Source: Acidovorax sp. (lineage in GTDB: Bacteria; Pseudomonadota; Gammaproteobacteria; Burkholderiales; Burkholderiaceae_C). Taken from it: a DNA stretch of 38,261 bases. Shown here one piece after another: positions 26,251 through 33,257 of the stretch. Where the stretch lies: assembly GCF_022763525.1 (NCBI RefSeq), contig NZ_JALEGG010000162.1, positions 1 to 38,261 of the forward strand. The letters run 5' to 3'. Within the stretch, counting starts at the first letter, position 1; the number at the start of each line of letters is the position of its first letter. The notes under the pieces are model-generated. The model ran no database searches and was not told the DNA's origin. It saw nothing but the letters and a program-made list of their open reading frames with translations. A program made the position numbers and the translations under genes.

Positions 26251-27196
26251 ACTCAGGCGCAGGATGGTGCTGCGCCCAGTGCCGCGCGATGTCGATGCGG
26301 CGTGCCACCCACACCTTGTCGTGTTGCGCGATGTGGTCCAGAAAGCGCTGCAGCGCCGTGATACGGCCGGGCCGGCCCAGCAGGCGGCAGTGCATGCCAA
26401 TGCTCATCATCTTGGGCGCGTTGTCGCCGTCGGGGTCGCCTTCGGCGTACAGCGCGTCGAACGTGTCCTTCATGTACTGGAAGAACGGATCGGCGTGCGA
26501 ATAGCCCTGGGGCAGCGCAAAGCGCATGTCGTTGCAGTCCAGCGTATAGGGCACGATGAGCTGGGGCACGACGCTGCCGTCGGTCTTGCGCACCTTCATC
26601 CAGAAGGGGAGGTCGTCTCCGTAGTAGTCGCTGTCGTAGGCAAAGCCACCGTAGTCGGCCACCAGGCGATGGGTGTTGGGGCTGTCGCGGCCGGTGTACC
26701 AGCCCAGCGCCCGCTCTCCGGTCATGCGCTGGAGGATGGCCATGGCCTCGTGCATGTGGGCGCGCTCCACATCTTCGGGCACGTTCTGGTAGTGAATCCA
26801 CTTGAGCCCGTGGCAGGCGATCTCGTGACCCAGTTCCACCAAGGCGGCGGTCAGCTCGGGATGGCGCTGCAGCGCGGTCGACACGCCAAACACCGTGAGC
26901 GGCAGCTTGCGCTTTTCAAACTCGCGCAGGATGCGCCACACGCCTGCGCGCGAGCCGTATTCATAAATGCCTTCCATGCTCATGTGCCGCTCGGGGTAGC
27001 TGGCGGGGTTGAACATTTCAGACAGGAACTGCTCGCTGCCCGCATCGCCATGCAGCACGGCGTTCTCGCCGCCTTCCTCGTAGTTCAGCACGAACTGCAC
27101 CGCAATGCGGGCGCCGCCGGGCCATTGCGCGTGGGGCGGGTTCGGGCCGTAGCCGACGAGGTCGCGGGGGTAGGGAGCGGTGGCGTCGTAGGTCAT
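26246..27196 (-). CDS. puuE: Allantoinase PuuE (polysaccharide deacetylase fold)
   Basis: 316 residues, the usual size of PuuE, which hydrolyses allantoin to allantoate by a metal-independent NodB-like enzyme unrelated to AllB. Seen are YPRDLVGYGPNPPHAQWPGG, the family NYEEGGENAVLHGD block, EYGSRAGVWRILREFE, the GHEIACHGLKWIHY segment and a C-terminal MSIGMHCRLLGRPGR block. It lies upstream of UraD-AllC and M20 on the same strand, forming a likely puuE - uraD/allC - M20 operon, with a repeat in each junction's vicinity. Confidence 0.94.
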   Translation of the reverse strand: MTYDATAPYPRDLVGYGPNPPHAQWPGGARIAVQFVLNYEEGGENAVLHGDAGSEQFLSEMFNPASYPERHMSMEGIYEYGSRAGVWRILREFEKRKLPLTVFGVSTALQRHPELTAALVELGHEIACHGLKWIHYQNVPEDVERAHMHEAMAILQRMTGERALGWYTGRDSPNTHRLVADYGGFAYDSDYYGDDLPFWMKVRKTDGSVVPQLIVPYTLDCNDMRFALPQGYSHADPFFQYMKDTFDALYAEGDPDGDNAPKMMSIGMHCRLLGRPGRITALQRFLDHIAQHDKVWVARRIDIARHWAQHHPAPEL

Positions 27197-27265
27197 GTCG
27201 GGCAGTTTCCTTGGTTCTCCATAGCGTTTCGCGCTACCCGCTGCCGATGAAACCGGCAGGGCCCA

Positions 27266-27374
27266 GGCGAGGGCAGCCGCGCAAGGGCCGCCCCGCCGCG
27301 CTGGCTGCGTCCCCCTCCCGTAGCGCGCAGCGCGTAGAGAGAGGGGGAAGGCGCGAAGCGACTCAGGGAGTGTT
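27266..27374 (-). repeat. GC-rich hairpin repeat S1 downstream of gntR
   Basis: Read on the minus strand it begins ~10 nt after the gntR stop with GAGTCGCTTCGCGCCTTC (27347-27364), followed by CCCCCTCT..., an inner TAGCGCGC/GCGCGTA arm, GGGAGGGGG and CCAGCGCGGCGG. An inverted second copy lies after uraH (28511-28585). The C/G-rich arms form a strong hairpin, so it may act as a terminator or mRNA 3' element. I have seen similar sequences scattered through Acidovorax-type genomes. Confidence 0.65.
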
Positions 27375-28043
27375 TCATGTTGTCAGCGCGGCGGCCAGAT
27401 CGCTGGCCGGGCGTTTGCGGTCGAAGGCCAGGCTGGCCTCCACATGTTCGAGGTGGCTTTGCATCAGCGCCACGGCGCGCTCTTCATCGCGCGCGGCCAG
27501 GGCGGCCACGATGGCAGCGTGTTCTTCGTGCGAATGTTCGGCGGCGCTGGCGGACTGGTACATCAGCGTGATGAGGGCACAGCGGGAGATCAGATCGCCC
27601 AGCATCTGCGCCAGCACCTCGTTGCCCATGAGCTCGGCCATGCGCACGTGGAAGTCGCCCAGCAGCTCGGTGCGGCTGCTGGCGTCGGCGCTGCCCATGG
27701 CGGTTTTCTCGGCGGCCACGTGGGCGCGCAGGGCCTTGATCTTGGCGGGTGTCACCTGGCGCACGAAGGCGCGGGTCATCTCGGTCTCGAGCATGCGGCG
27801 CACGGCAAACACCTGGCGGGCTTCCTCGGCCGAGGGCGTGGCCACGAATGCGCCCCGCGCGGGCTCCAGCGTGACCAGGCGGTTCTGCGCCAGCTGAAAC
27901 AGCGCCTGCCGCACCAGCGTGCGCGACACGCCAAAGTGGTCCGCCAGCTTCTGCTCGGCCAGTTTGGTGCCGGGCTGCAGGCGGTGTTCTACGATGGCGC
28001 GGGTCAGCGCTTCGACAATCGCGCTGGTGGACGAGGGTTCCAT
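27375..28043 (-). CDS. GntR-family regulator (FCD subfamily), probable purine-catabolism regulator
   Basis: 222 residues. Winged helix at ~5-70 (AIVEHRLQPGTKLAEQKLADHFGVSRTLVRQAL, then a wing LVTLEPARGAFVATPS); FCD ligand domain follows, with DFHVRMAELMGN and the EHAAIVAAL helix. It is divergent from uraH, with a perfect 18-bp palindrome 25 nt before its own start, so autoregulation together with control of uraH is likely. Placement between puuE and uraH points to a purine intermediate as ligand. It is distinct from, though similar to, the GntR next to dctA. The ATG at 28043 gives a normal N-terminus. Confidence 0.9.
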   Translation of the reverse strand: MEPSSTSAIVEALTRAIVEHRLQPGTKLAEQKLADHFGVSRTLVRQALFQLAQNRLVTLEPARGAFVATPSAEEARQVFAVRRMLETEMTRAFVRQVTPAKIKALRAHVAAEKTAMGSADASSRTELLGDFHVRMAELMGNEVLAQMLGDLISRCALITLMYQSASAAEHSHEEHAAIVAALAARDEERAVALMQSHLEHVEASLAFDRKRPASDLAAALTT

Positions 28044-28067
28044 GGCGGCATGATACGGTGGATGGCG

Positions 28068-28085
28068 AAAAGTGTATACACTTTT
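28068..28085. promoter_or_regulatory. Perfect 18-bp palindrome, candidate GntR operator between gntR and uraH
   Basis: AAAAGTGTATACACTTTT is its own reverse complement. The GTATAC centre is typical for FCD-type GntR operators. It lies 25 nt before the gntR start and 66 nt before the uraH start, so one bound dimer could control both genes. Confidence 0.75.
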
Positions 28086-28150
28086 GGTCTACACACTGCG
28101 CCCAGGTCATCCTTGCCGGTGCGCCGCACACCCCACTTCAGGAGATTGCC

Positions 28151-28501
28151 ATGGGCCTCAGTACCCACGTTCTGGACACCATGCACGGCTGCCCTGCCGC
28201 AGGCATGGAGGTTGCCTTGTATTCCACCCATGGCGACGCCGCCACGCTCATCAAGCGCCTGGTCCTCAACCACGATGGCCGCACCGACGCCCCGCTGTTC
28301 GACAACGCCAGCCTGCGCACCGGCACGTACCGCTTGCGTTTTGATGTGGCTGGCTACTTCAAGGCCCGGGGCGTGCAGTTGCCCGAGCCCAACTTTCTGA
28401 ACCAGGTGAGCCTGGACTTCGGCGTTGCCCATGCCGACCAGCATTACCACGTGCCGCTGCTGGTGAGCCCGTGGAGCTACTCAACCTATCGTGGGTCGTA
28501 G
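28151..28501 (+). CDS. uraH: 5-hydroxyisourate hydrolase (transthyretin-like)
   Basis: 116 residues, the normal size. It hydrolyses 5-hydroxyisourate, the product of urate oxidation, to OHCU. Family signatures are the N-terminal GLSTHVLDTMHGCPAAGM with the active-site His, the central Arg in a TDAPLFDN region, the HYHVPLLVSP block and the C-terminal YRGS tetrapeptide. An excellent Shine-Dalgarno AGGAG sits 6 nt before the ATG at 28151, which decides the start against an open extension of 31 codons upstream. It is single in its plus-strand direction; the S2 repeat begins 10 nt after the stop. Confidence 0.96.
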   Translation: MGLSTHVLDTMHGCPAAGMEVALYSTHGDAATLIKRLVLNHDGRTDAPLFDNASLRTGTYRLRFDVAGYFKARGVQLPEPNFLNQVSLDFGVAHADQHYHVPLLVSPWSYSTYRGS

Positions 28502-28510
28502 ATGTGACGT

Positions 28511-28585
28511 TCCCGTTGAGTCGCTTCGCGCCTTCTCCCCAAAGCGGGGCGTTGCCAGCGCGGCGGCACTCGCCTGCGCAGCCCC
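28511..28585 (+). repeat. GC-rich hairpin repeat S2 downstream of uraH
   Basis: Begins 10 nt after the uraH stop. It contains GAGTCGCTTCGCGCCTTC (28518-28535), exactly the inverted copy of the S1 block at 27347-27364, then CTCCCCAAAGCGGGGCG hairpin and CCAGCGCGGCGG, also shared with S1. Together S1 and S2 bracket gntR-uraH. Confidence 0.65.
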
Positions 28586-28640
28586 AGTTGCATCGATCGC
28601 GAGTACCCGCACATCGAGCGCGGGGGCAAAACGCCAGCCC

Positions 28641-29183
28641 CTACAGTTGTCCTTCGGTGAGGGTATCCAGTTGAAAGCGCCCGCTCTTGTCCCACAGCCA
28701 GGTCTCGGTGTAGGTCACCTTGCCCAGCCGCGAAGGGGCCGGGAAGGGCACGGCCGCGCGCACGGTGCGTTCGATTTCCTTCACCACCTCGGGCGCATGG
28801 CGCGGGGCGCGCAGCCAGTGCAGCCGGGTGACCTTGCCGGTGCGATCGATGTCCACTTCGAGCACGCCGATGGCATAGAGCTGCGGCGGCAGCTTGCCCT
28901 GGAAGATGCGCTCCTTGTTGAGCCCGTAGAGGTGGGTGGCGCCGTCCTGCCGGTACGCCTTGGCGTTGGCTGCCGCAGAGGCGCGGGCCGAGCCTGCGGC
29001 GGCGGGCACGGGGCCCTTCACGCTCGGGGTATCTGTGCTGGAGGGGGATCGGCTTTCGGGCGCGGCCGAGGGTTCCGGGCCGGACTTGCAGGCAGCCACC
29101 AGGGCCGCGCCTGCGGCCATGATGCCGGCCAGCAGCCAGTGGCTGCGCTTGGCAGGAGGGCTGGGGGGCTGGGTGTTGGACAT
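28641..29183 (-). CDS. TonB C-terminal-like lipoprotein
   Basis: 180 residues. A signal-like segment (HWLLAGIMAAGAALVAAC, residues ~15-32) ends in a lipobox, so the protein is probably lipid-anchored rather than held by a TonB-type transmembrane helix. A Pro/Ser/Ala-rich linker follows, then a C-terminal domain resembling the TonB C-terminal fold (LYAIGVLEVDIDRTGKVTRLHWLR, VVKEIERTVRAAVPFPAPSRLG, YTETWLWDKSGRFQLDTL). The ATG at 29183 was chosen because the upstream frame extension has no signal. It is divergent from xdhC by 23 nt. The role is unknown; no TonB-dependent receptor gene is near. Confidence 0.8.
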   Translation of the reverse strand: MSNTQPPSPPAKRSHWLLAGIMAAGAALVAACKSGPEPSAAPESRSPSSTDTPSVKGPVPAAAGSARASAAANAKAYRQDGATHLYGLNKERIFQGKLPPQLYAIGVLEVDIDRTGKVTRLHWLRAPRHAPEVVKEIERTVRAAVPFPAPSRLGKVTYTETWLWDKSGRFQLDTLTEGQL

Positions 29184-29206
29184 GGCGAAAGAGGAGGTTG
29201 GCAGTA

Positions 29207-30022
29207 GTGGCAAATCTGCGGTCGTTGCTGGACGGCTTGCGTGCCGGTCCGGCGTGCCTGGTCACGGTGGAGTCTACCGAAGGGTCCGTGCCGCGTGAAC
29301 CCGGGGCGTGGATGGCCGTGTTCGCCGACGGGTTGGTCGGCACCGTTGGCGGTGGGCACCTGGAGCACCAGGCCATTGCCGAGGCCCGGCGCCGCCTGGC
29401 GGGCGCGGAGCCGCCCGGCAATGCGCCCCTGCGGTTCGCGCTGGGGCCCGCATTGGGGCAGTGTTGTGGCGGCGTGGTGCACCTGTCGTTCGAACTGCTC
29501 TCGGCTGCCGATGCGCCCGCGCTGGCCCAGCGCCTGGCGCCGCGCCTGCACCCCGTGGCACTGTTCGGCGGCGGGCATGTGGGCCATGCGCTGGCGCGGG
29601 TGTTGGCGCCGCTGCCCTTCGCGCTGACCTGGATCGACAGCCGCGACGGGGTCTTTCCGCAGCCCGCGCCGCAGGGCGTGGCCTGCGAGCATTCCGATCC
29701 GGTGCAGCTGGCGGTGCCGGGCCTGCCGGGCGGTACCCGCGTGCTGATCATGAGCTTCAGCCATGCCGAAGACCTGGACATCGTGGCCGCCTGCCTGCGC
29801 CGCCAGCGCGAGCGAGGGGATCTGCCGTTCATCGGCCTGATCGGCAGCCAAACCAAGTGGGCCACTTTCCGCCACCGGCTGCTCGGGCGCGGATTCACCG
29901 CCGAGGAATTGGCGCGGGTGACCTGTCCCATCGGCATCCCCGGCATCCGGGGCAAGGAACCCGAAGTGATTGCCGTGGCGGTGGCGGCGCAGCTGTTGCT
30001 GAGCGTGGAAGGAAGCGGGTGA
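29207..30022 (+). CDS. xdhC: Xanthine dehydrogenase accessory protein XdhC
   Basis: 271 residues. XdhC binds molybdenum cofactor, promotes its sulfuration and inserts it into xanthine dehydrogenase. Seen are the N-terminal block VTVESTEGSVPREPGAWMAV with GTVGGGHLEH, the CCGG motif (GQCCGGVVHL), and the Rossmann-like VALFGGGHVGHALARVL, ending in IGLIGSQTKWATF and CPIGIPGIRGKEPEVIAVAV. Start: GTG at 29207 has GGAGG (29193-29197) at 9 nt, whereas the upstream TTG at 29198 touches that site and cannot use it. No xdhA/xdhB genes lie in the window, so the enzyme must be encoded elsewhere. Confidence 0.92.
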   Translation: MANLRSLLDGLRAGPACLVTVESTEGSVPREPGAWMAVFADGLVGTVGGGHLEHQAIAEARRRLAGAEPPGNAPLRFALGPALGQCCGGVVHLSFELLSAADAPALAQRLAPRLHPVALFGGGHVGHALARVLAPLPFALTWIDSRDGVFPQPAPQGVACEHSDPVQLAVPGLPGGTRVLIMSFSHAEDLDIVAACLRRQRERGDLPFIGLIGSQTKWATFRHRLLGRGFTAEELARVTCPIGIPGIRGKEPEVIAVAVAAQLLLSVEGSG

Positions 30023-30070
30023 GGGTATTTCCTGTCCACGGTACCGCCCTGCGGGCTGGAGCCGGGAACA

Positions 30071-30088
30071 AATCCTGCATACACTTTT
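30071..30088. promoter_or_regulatory. Candidate second GntR operator upstream of puuD
   Basis: AATCCTGCATACACTTTT matches the palindrome at 28068-28085 at 14 of 18 positions, with the right half GCATACACTTTT matching 11 of 12. It lies ~145 nt before puuD. A TTGACA hexamer follows at 30099-30104 but has no convincing -10 partner. Confidence 0.5.
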
Positions 30089-30232
30089 CACTGAATTTTT
30101 GACACGGGTCGCAGCGGTGCCCCGGCCATACCCAGTATGTCTGGCCAAGGTGCGCGACCTTTTTCATGTCTGCTCAGAGCGCCCGCAGTGGTGAGCAGGT
30201 TTGCAGCGCGACCGCGCTGCCAAGGTTGAGAT

Positions 30233-31474
30233 ATGGAAAGCTACGTTCTCGACTGGGCCAACCTGCTGTTGCGCTGGGTCCACGTCATCACCGCCATCGC
30301 CTGGATCGGCTCGTCGTTCTACTTCGTCTTCCTGGACAGCAGCCTCACGCCGCCAGAAGACGAAGACCTGAAAAAGCAGGGAGTGAGCGGCGAACTCTGG
30401 GCCGTGCACGGCGGCGGGTTCTACCACCCGGTCAAGTTCAACGTCTCGCCCCCCAAGCTGCCTGGCCACCTGCACTGGTTCTTCTGGGAAAGCTACAGCA
30501 CCTGGCTCAGCGGGTTTGCGCTGTTCACCGTGTCGTACCTGTACAGCGCCAGCACCTACCTCATCGACAAGTCGCGCATGGACTGGGCTCCCGCCACCGC
30601 CATCATGGTGGCGCTGGCGTTCTTCGTGGTGTTCTGGCTGCTCTATGACGCCATCTGCCGCATCTTTGGCCAGCGCAAGAACGGCGATGCCATCGTGGGC
30701 GCCCTCGTCTTCGTGCTGGTGTGCATCGCCTCGTGGCTGGCCTGCCACTGGTTTGCGGGCCGCGCCGCCTTCCTGCTGGTGGGCGCAATGATCGCCACCG
30801 CCATGAGCGCCAACGTGTTCTTCTGGATCATCCCCGGCCAGCGCACCGTGGTCGCGCAGATCAAGGCCGGCCAGCCGGTCGATCCCATCCACGGCAAGCG
30901 CGGCAAGCAGCGCAGCGTGCACAACACGTACTTCACGCTTCCCGTGCTGTTCGCCATGCTCAGCAACCACTACAGCTTTACCTGGAGCCACCCGCAGAAC
31001 TGGCTGGTGCTGATCCTGATGATGTTTGCGGGTGCGGCCATCCGCCAGTTTTTTGTGATGCGGCACGGCTACAAGCTCGGCCGCAACGGCAACCCGCTGC
31101 CCTATGCGCTGGTGGGCGTGGCCGTCATCGTCGGGGCCATCGTGTGGATGCGCCCGGCGCCCGTGGCCGTGGTGGCGAGCGCTCCTGTTTCAGTAGCTGG
31201 TGGCGCAGACGCAGCAAGCGCTGGAGGCCAAAATGGCTATCAAACCCTGCAACCCGTGCTCGCCCAGCGCTGCTACATGTGCCACGGCGAGCAAGTGCAG
31301 ATGAAAAACCTTCGCCTGGATTCACCCGAGCAAGTCAAGCAACACGCCCAGGCCATCTACCAGCAGGTGGTGGTGCAAAAGCTCATGCCCATGAACAACG
31401 CCACGGGGATGACGGATGCGGAACGGGCGCTGGTCAAGCGGTGGTTTGAGGCGGGTGCGGGTACGGGGCGCTGA
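30233..31474 (+). CDS. puuD: Membrane urate oxidase (PuuD) with C-terminal cytochrome c domain
   Basis: 413 residues. The N-terminal ~300 residues are a multi-helix inner-membrane domain (LLLRWVHVITAIAWIGSSFYFVFLD, WFFWESYSTWLSGFALFTVSYL, IVGALVFVLVCIASWLA, VGAMIATAMSANVFFWIIPGQ), as in PuuD, the cofactor-free urate oxidase linked to the respiratory chain. A His-rich set (VHGGGFYHPVKF, LHWFFW, VHNTYFTLPVLF) is conserved-looking. The C-terminal ~80 residues form a cytochrome c domain with one heme motif CYMCH (~345) and a distal Met candidate in KLMPMNN. Electrons from urate would pass to this heme. AAGG lies ~8 nt before the ATG. The linker between membrane and heme domains is encoded by a dispersed repeat. 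Confidence 0.92.
   Translation: MESYVLDWANLLLRWVHVITAIAWIGSSFYFVFLDSSLTPPEDEDLKKQGVSGELWAVHGGGFYHPVKFNVSPPKLPGHLHWFFWESYSTWLSGFALFTVSYLYSASTYLIDKSRMDWAPATAIMVALAFFVVFWLLYDAICRIFGQRKNGDAIVGALVFVLVCIASWLACHWFAGRAAFLLVGAMIATAMSANVFFWIIPGQRTVVAQIKAGQPVDPIHGKRGKQRSVHNTYFTLPVLFAMLSNHYSFTWSHPQNWLVLILMMFAGAAIRQFFVMRHGYKLGRNGNPLPYALVGVAVIVGAIVWMRPAPVAVVASAPVSVAGGADAASAGGQNGYQTLQPVLAQRCYMCHGEQVQMKNLRLDSPEQVKQHAQAIYQQVVVQKLMPMNNATGMTDAERALVKRWFEAGAGTGR
31183..31243 (+). repeat. Dispersed Comamonadaceae-type repeat, copy R5, inside puuD
   Basis: CAGTAGCTGGTGGCGCAGAC, middle, then AAGCGCTGGAGGCCAAAATG align with the other copies over their whole core. Here it is read in frame as VSVAGGADAASAGGQNGYQ and forms the flexible linker before the cytochrome domain; the reading frame avoids the TAG. 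Confidence 0.7.
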
Positions 31475-31515
31475 GGCATTGCGGAATGCGGAGTCACTCT
31501 GAGCGCAAGCAAAGC

Positions 31516-31899
31516 CTATCCCTTGACGACCGTGCCGTCTATCTCTACCACCTGCCCCGGGTATCCCAGGCGGGCGATACCCAGAAGCGTTGCGGGAGGC
31601 ACTTGCCCGCCAAAATACGCGGTCACGGTGCTCCAGGCAGCTGAAAGGGCGGTCTGTTCGCCGACGACGTAGACAACAAGACGGCGAATGTCTGACGTGG
31701 CAAACCCGTGAACAGTCAGAACCTTGTTCAGATTTGCCAAACACTGCGACGCCTGGGCGCACGGGTCTCCGGGCGCCACGATCGAGCCATCGGAGGCTTG
31801 CGGCACTTGGCCTGCAAGGAAGAGCTGACTTCCCACGAGTTGCGCGTACTGATAGTTCGGTGTGCTTGGCAGGCCTGAGGCGATTTCGGCTTCGTTCAT
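31516..31899 (-). CDS. RidA family protein (YjgF/YER057c/UK114)
   Basis: 127 residues from the ATG at 31899, the normal size. RidA proteins hydrolyse reactive enamine/imine intermediates; other members act in specific pathways. Seen are YQYAQLVGSQLFLAGQVPQASDGSIV, the QASQCLANLNKVLTVHG helix and PPATLLGIARLGYPGQVVEIDGTVV; the Arg normally binding carboxylates is present in the LGIARLG segment. The frame extends 19 codons upstream, with a basic RRKKRTR sequence not typical of the family. It converges on puuD. A link to purine catabolism is possible but not shown. Confidence 0.87.
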   Translation of the reverse strand: MNEAEIASGLPSTPNYQYAQLVGSQLFLAGQVPQASDGSIVAPGDPCAQASQCLANLNKVLTVHGFATSDIRRLVVYVVGEQTALSAAWSTVTAYFGGQVPPATLLGIARLGYPGQVVEIDGTVVKG

Positions 31900-31984
31900 T
31901 GGTTGTGCAGCGTGAGATGTGGCGCGAGTTCTTTTCTTGCGCCTAGCGTTTGACATGAGGCTCAGACCTCGTCATTGCCGGTGC

Positions 31985-32473
31985 TCAGTGATGGGCCTGA
32001 TGCTCAAGTTGGTACCACTGCTCACCCTCTGGCGCCCGGTTGGACACCAGACTGATAGAGAACCTTGCAGCTGACCGCAGTATTGGTTGGGGTCGCGGAC
32101 TGGCGTGCGAGCTGAAGTCGCCATTCCACCTCCGGTGGTGCTCCACGTGCACGACTTTAGAGTTTGATCGGAAGACCAGGACGAATTCGCCTTCATTCAC
32201 CTCGGCAGGCAGCGTCATGCGGCACTTGAGCCAGCCAAGTTGCACCGTCTGGCAGTTGCTCTCGCGGGTTGAGTACGGGCCAAAGGCGAACAGTTCATTC
32301 CAGTCCAGTGGGAGTACCTTTGCCAGATCTACATCGTGAACTTTCCCGGATCGAACCAGCTTTCCGAGGGCTGCGCTGAATTCACCTGTTGGCTCGGCAG
32401 TGGTACAGGCGACAAGTATTGCGAGGACGCTCGCAAGCGCGATGGCTCTTGCGAAATTCAGGATGGGCCGCAT
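31985..32473 (-). CDS. Hypothetical lipoprotein
   Basis: 162 residues. N-terminal basic region and hydrophobic helix end in lipobox LAILVAC (Cys23), so it should be a periplasmic lipoprotein. The mature part has a paired-Cys pattern (ESNCQTVQLGWLKCRMTL), a probable disulfide, and a C-terminal His-rich end. I know no family. It sits alone, minus strand, between a RidA gene and a hypothetical membrane protein, in a stretch that is visibly less GC-rich than the metabolic genes. Confidence 0.75.
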   Translation of the reverse strand: MRPILNFARAIALASVLAILVACTTAEPTGEFSAALGKLVRSGKVHDVDLAKVLPLDWNELFAFGPYSTRESNCQTVQLGWLKCRMTLPAEVNEGEFVLVFRSNSKVVHVEHHRRWNGDFSSHASPRPQPILRSAARFSISLVSNRAPEGEQWYQLEHQAHH

Positions 32474-32579
32474 GGAGGTGTAACGTTTACGGTCGCAAGC
32501 TACGCTCGCAGAACGGAACTCATGAAACGAAGGCTAAGGTGGTCGGGTAAGGCCAGAGGGCCTTGACTACCATACCTGC

Positions 32580-32599
32580 TTTCGGCCAGAAGCCGCAGG
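32580..32599 (+). repeat. Intergenic motif TTTCGGCCA, copy 1
   Basis: TTTCGGCCAGAAGCCGCAGG. A related copy, TTTCGGCCAATAGGCAGACG, lies at 33460-33479. I know similar sequence fragments from spaces between hypothetical genes in many proteobacteria, but no function. Confidence 0.4.
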
Positions 32600-32687
32600 T
32601 GGCGGCAACTAGGAGCGGACATTCAACGCACCAAGTAATCGCCACGGGGCCTCTCGATGGAGGCATTAGGCGGCCGTCGGAAGATAC

Positions 32688-33257
32688 TCATTTCGCTGCA
32701 AAGGTCCCAATAAAAAAACCAGCAAACGATGTCTTCCCGGAAACGAAAACTTCCTGATCCGTGCTGAGCGGGGTGCCAACGTAGTGATCGGCGAGGCAGA
32801 TAGTTGCTTGAACGGATAAGAGGCTGAGGGTTGCATGCTGGTCGCACCCCTTGCGAGTTCTGAACTGCTCCACCGAAATGACCTTAGCGACGAGAGGAGC
32901 TTGAGGTATGCCGAAGGCCCAAGTGCCTGTCGCGAGCCAGCCACGAGGCGCAACGACTATGGCTCCTGCAGCGATGACGGTGATCAGAGGGTAGATGAAC
33001 AGCCAGCGCACCCAAAGAGTTGGATAGCGCCATTGCATATGAGTAGTGAAACGCGGTTGGGTGAGCAACAGGCCGGCGCAGGCAGGGAGGAGGAAGAGAA
33101 AGGCCACCAACGCTGCTTGCGTGTACTGAGCACTGTAAAAAAGAACGAAACGGCCCCCTTGGACAAGGTCAAGGAAGGCGCCTAGCGAGACAAAGATGAA
33201 TGCAGTGAGGACCGCCGCGCGCGTTAGCGGGCTGGTCATTGGCTTCGAGAGTGGCAT
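32688..33257 (-). CDS. Hypothetical membrane protein
   Basis: 189 residues from the ATG at 33257; another ATG at 33239 is equally possible and the frame is open to a TTG at 33374. About four hydrophobic segments are visible (AAVLTAFIFVSLGAFLDLV, YTQAALVAFLFLLPACAGLLL, LFIYPLITVIAAGAIVVA, and the end TSFAGFFIGTFAAK). A region near residues 125-160 contains Cys residues (KGCDQHATLS, ATICLADH). The family is unknown. Codon use is mixed and the DNA is less GC-rich than its surroundings, suggesting acquisition. The C-terminus resembles that of the broken gene at 33492-33805 (LAGLFVGAFAAVS), so the two may be related. Confidence 0.55.
   Translation of the reverse strand: MPLSKPMTSPLTRAAVLTAFIFVSLGAFLDLVQGGRFVLFYSAQYTQAALVAFLFLLPACAGLLLTQPRFTTHMQWRYPTLWVRWLFIYPLITVIAAGAIVVAPRGWLATGTWAFGIPQAPLVAKVISVEQFRTRKGCDQHATLSLLSVQATICLADHYVGTPLSTDQEVFVSGKTSFAGFFIGTFAAK

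Noticed and set aside
30099-30132. Sigma-70 promoter for puuD from TTGACA at 30099
   Set aside because: No -10 hexamer at 16-18 nt; the only candidates (CATACC, TATGTC) are 22 and 31 nt away.
32540-32690. Possible integron attC site or integrase-associated cassette
   Set aside because: Short inverted repeats (AAGGCC/GGCCTT, GCCTC/GAGGC) exist, but no core-site GTTRRRY pair with proper spacing and no integrase gene is visible.
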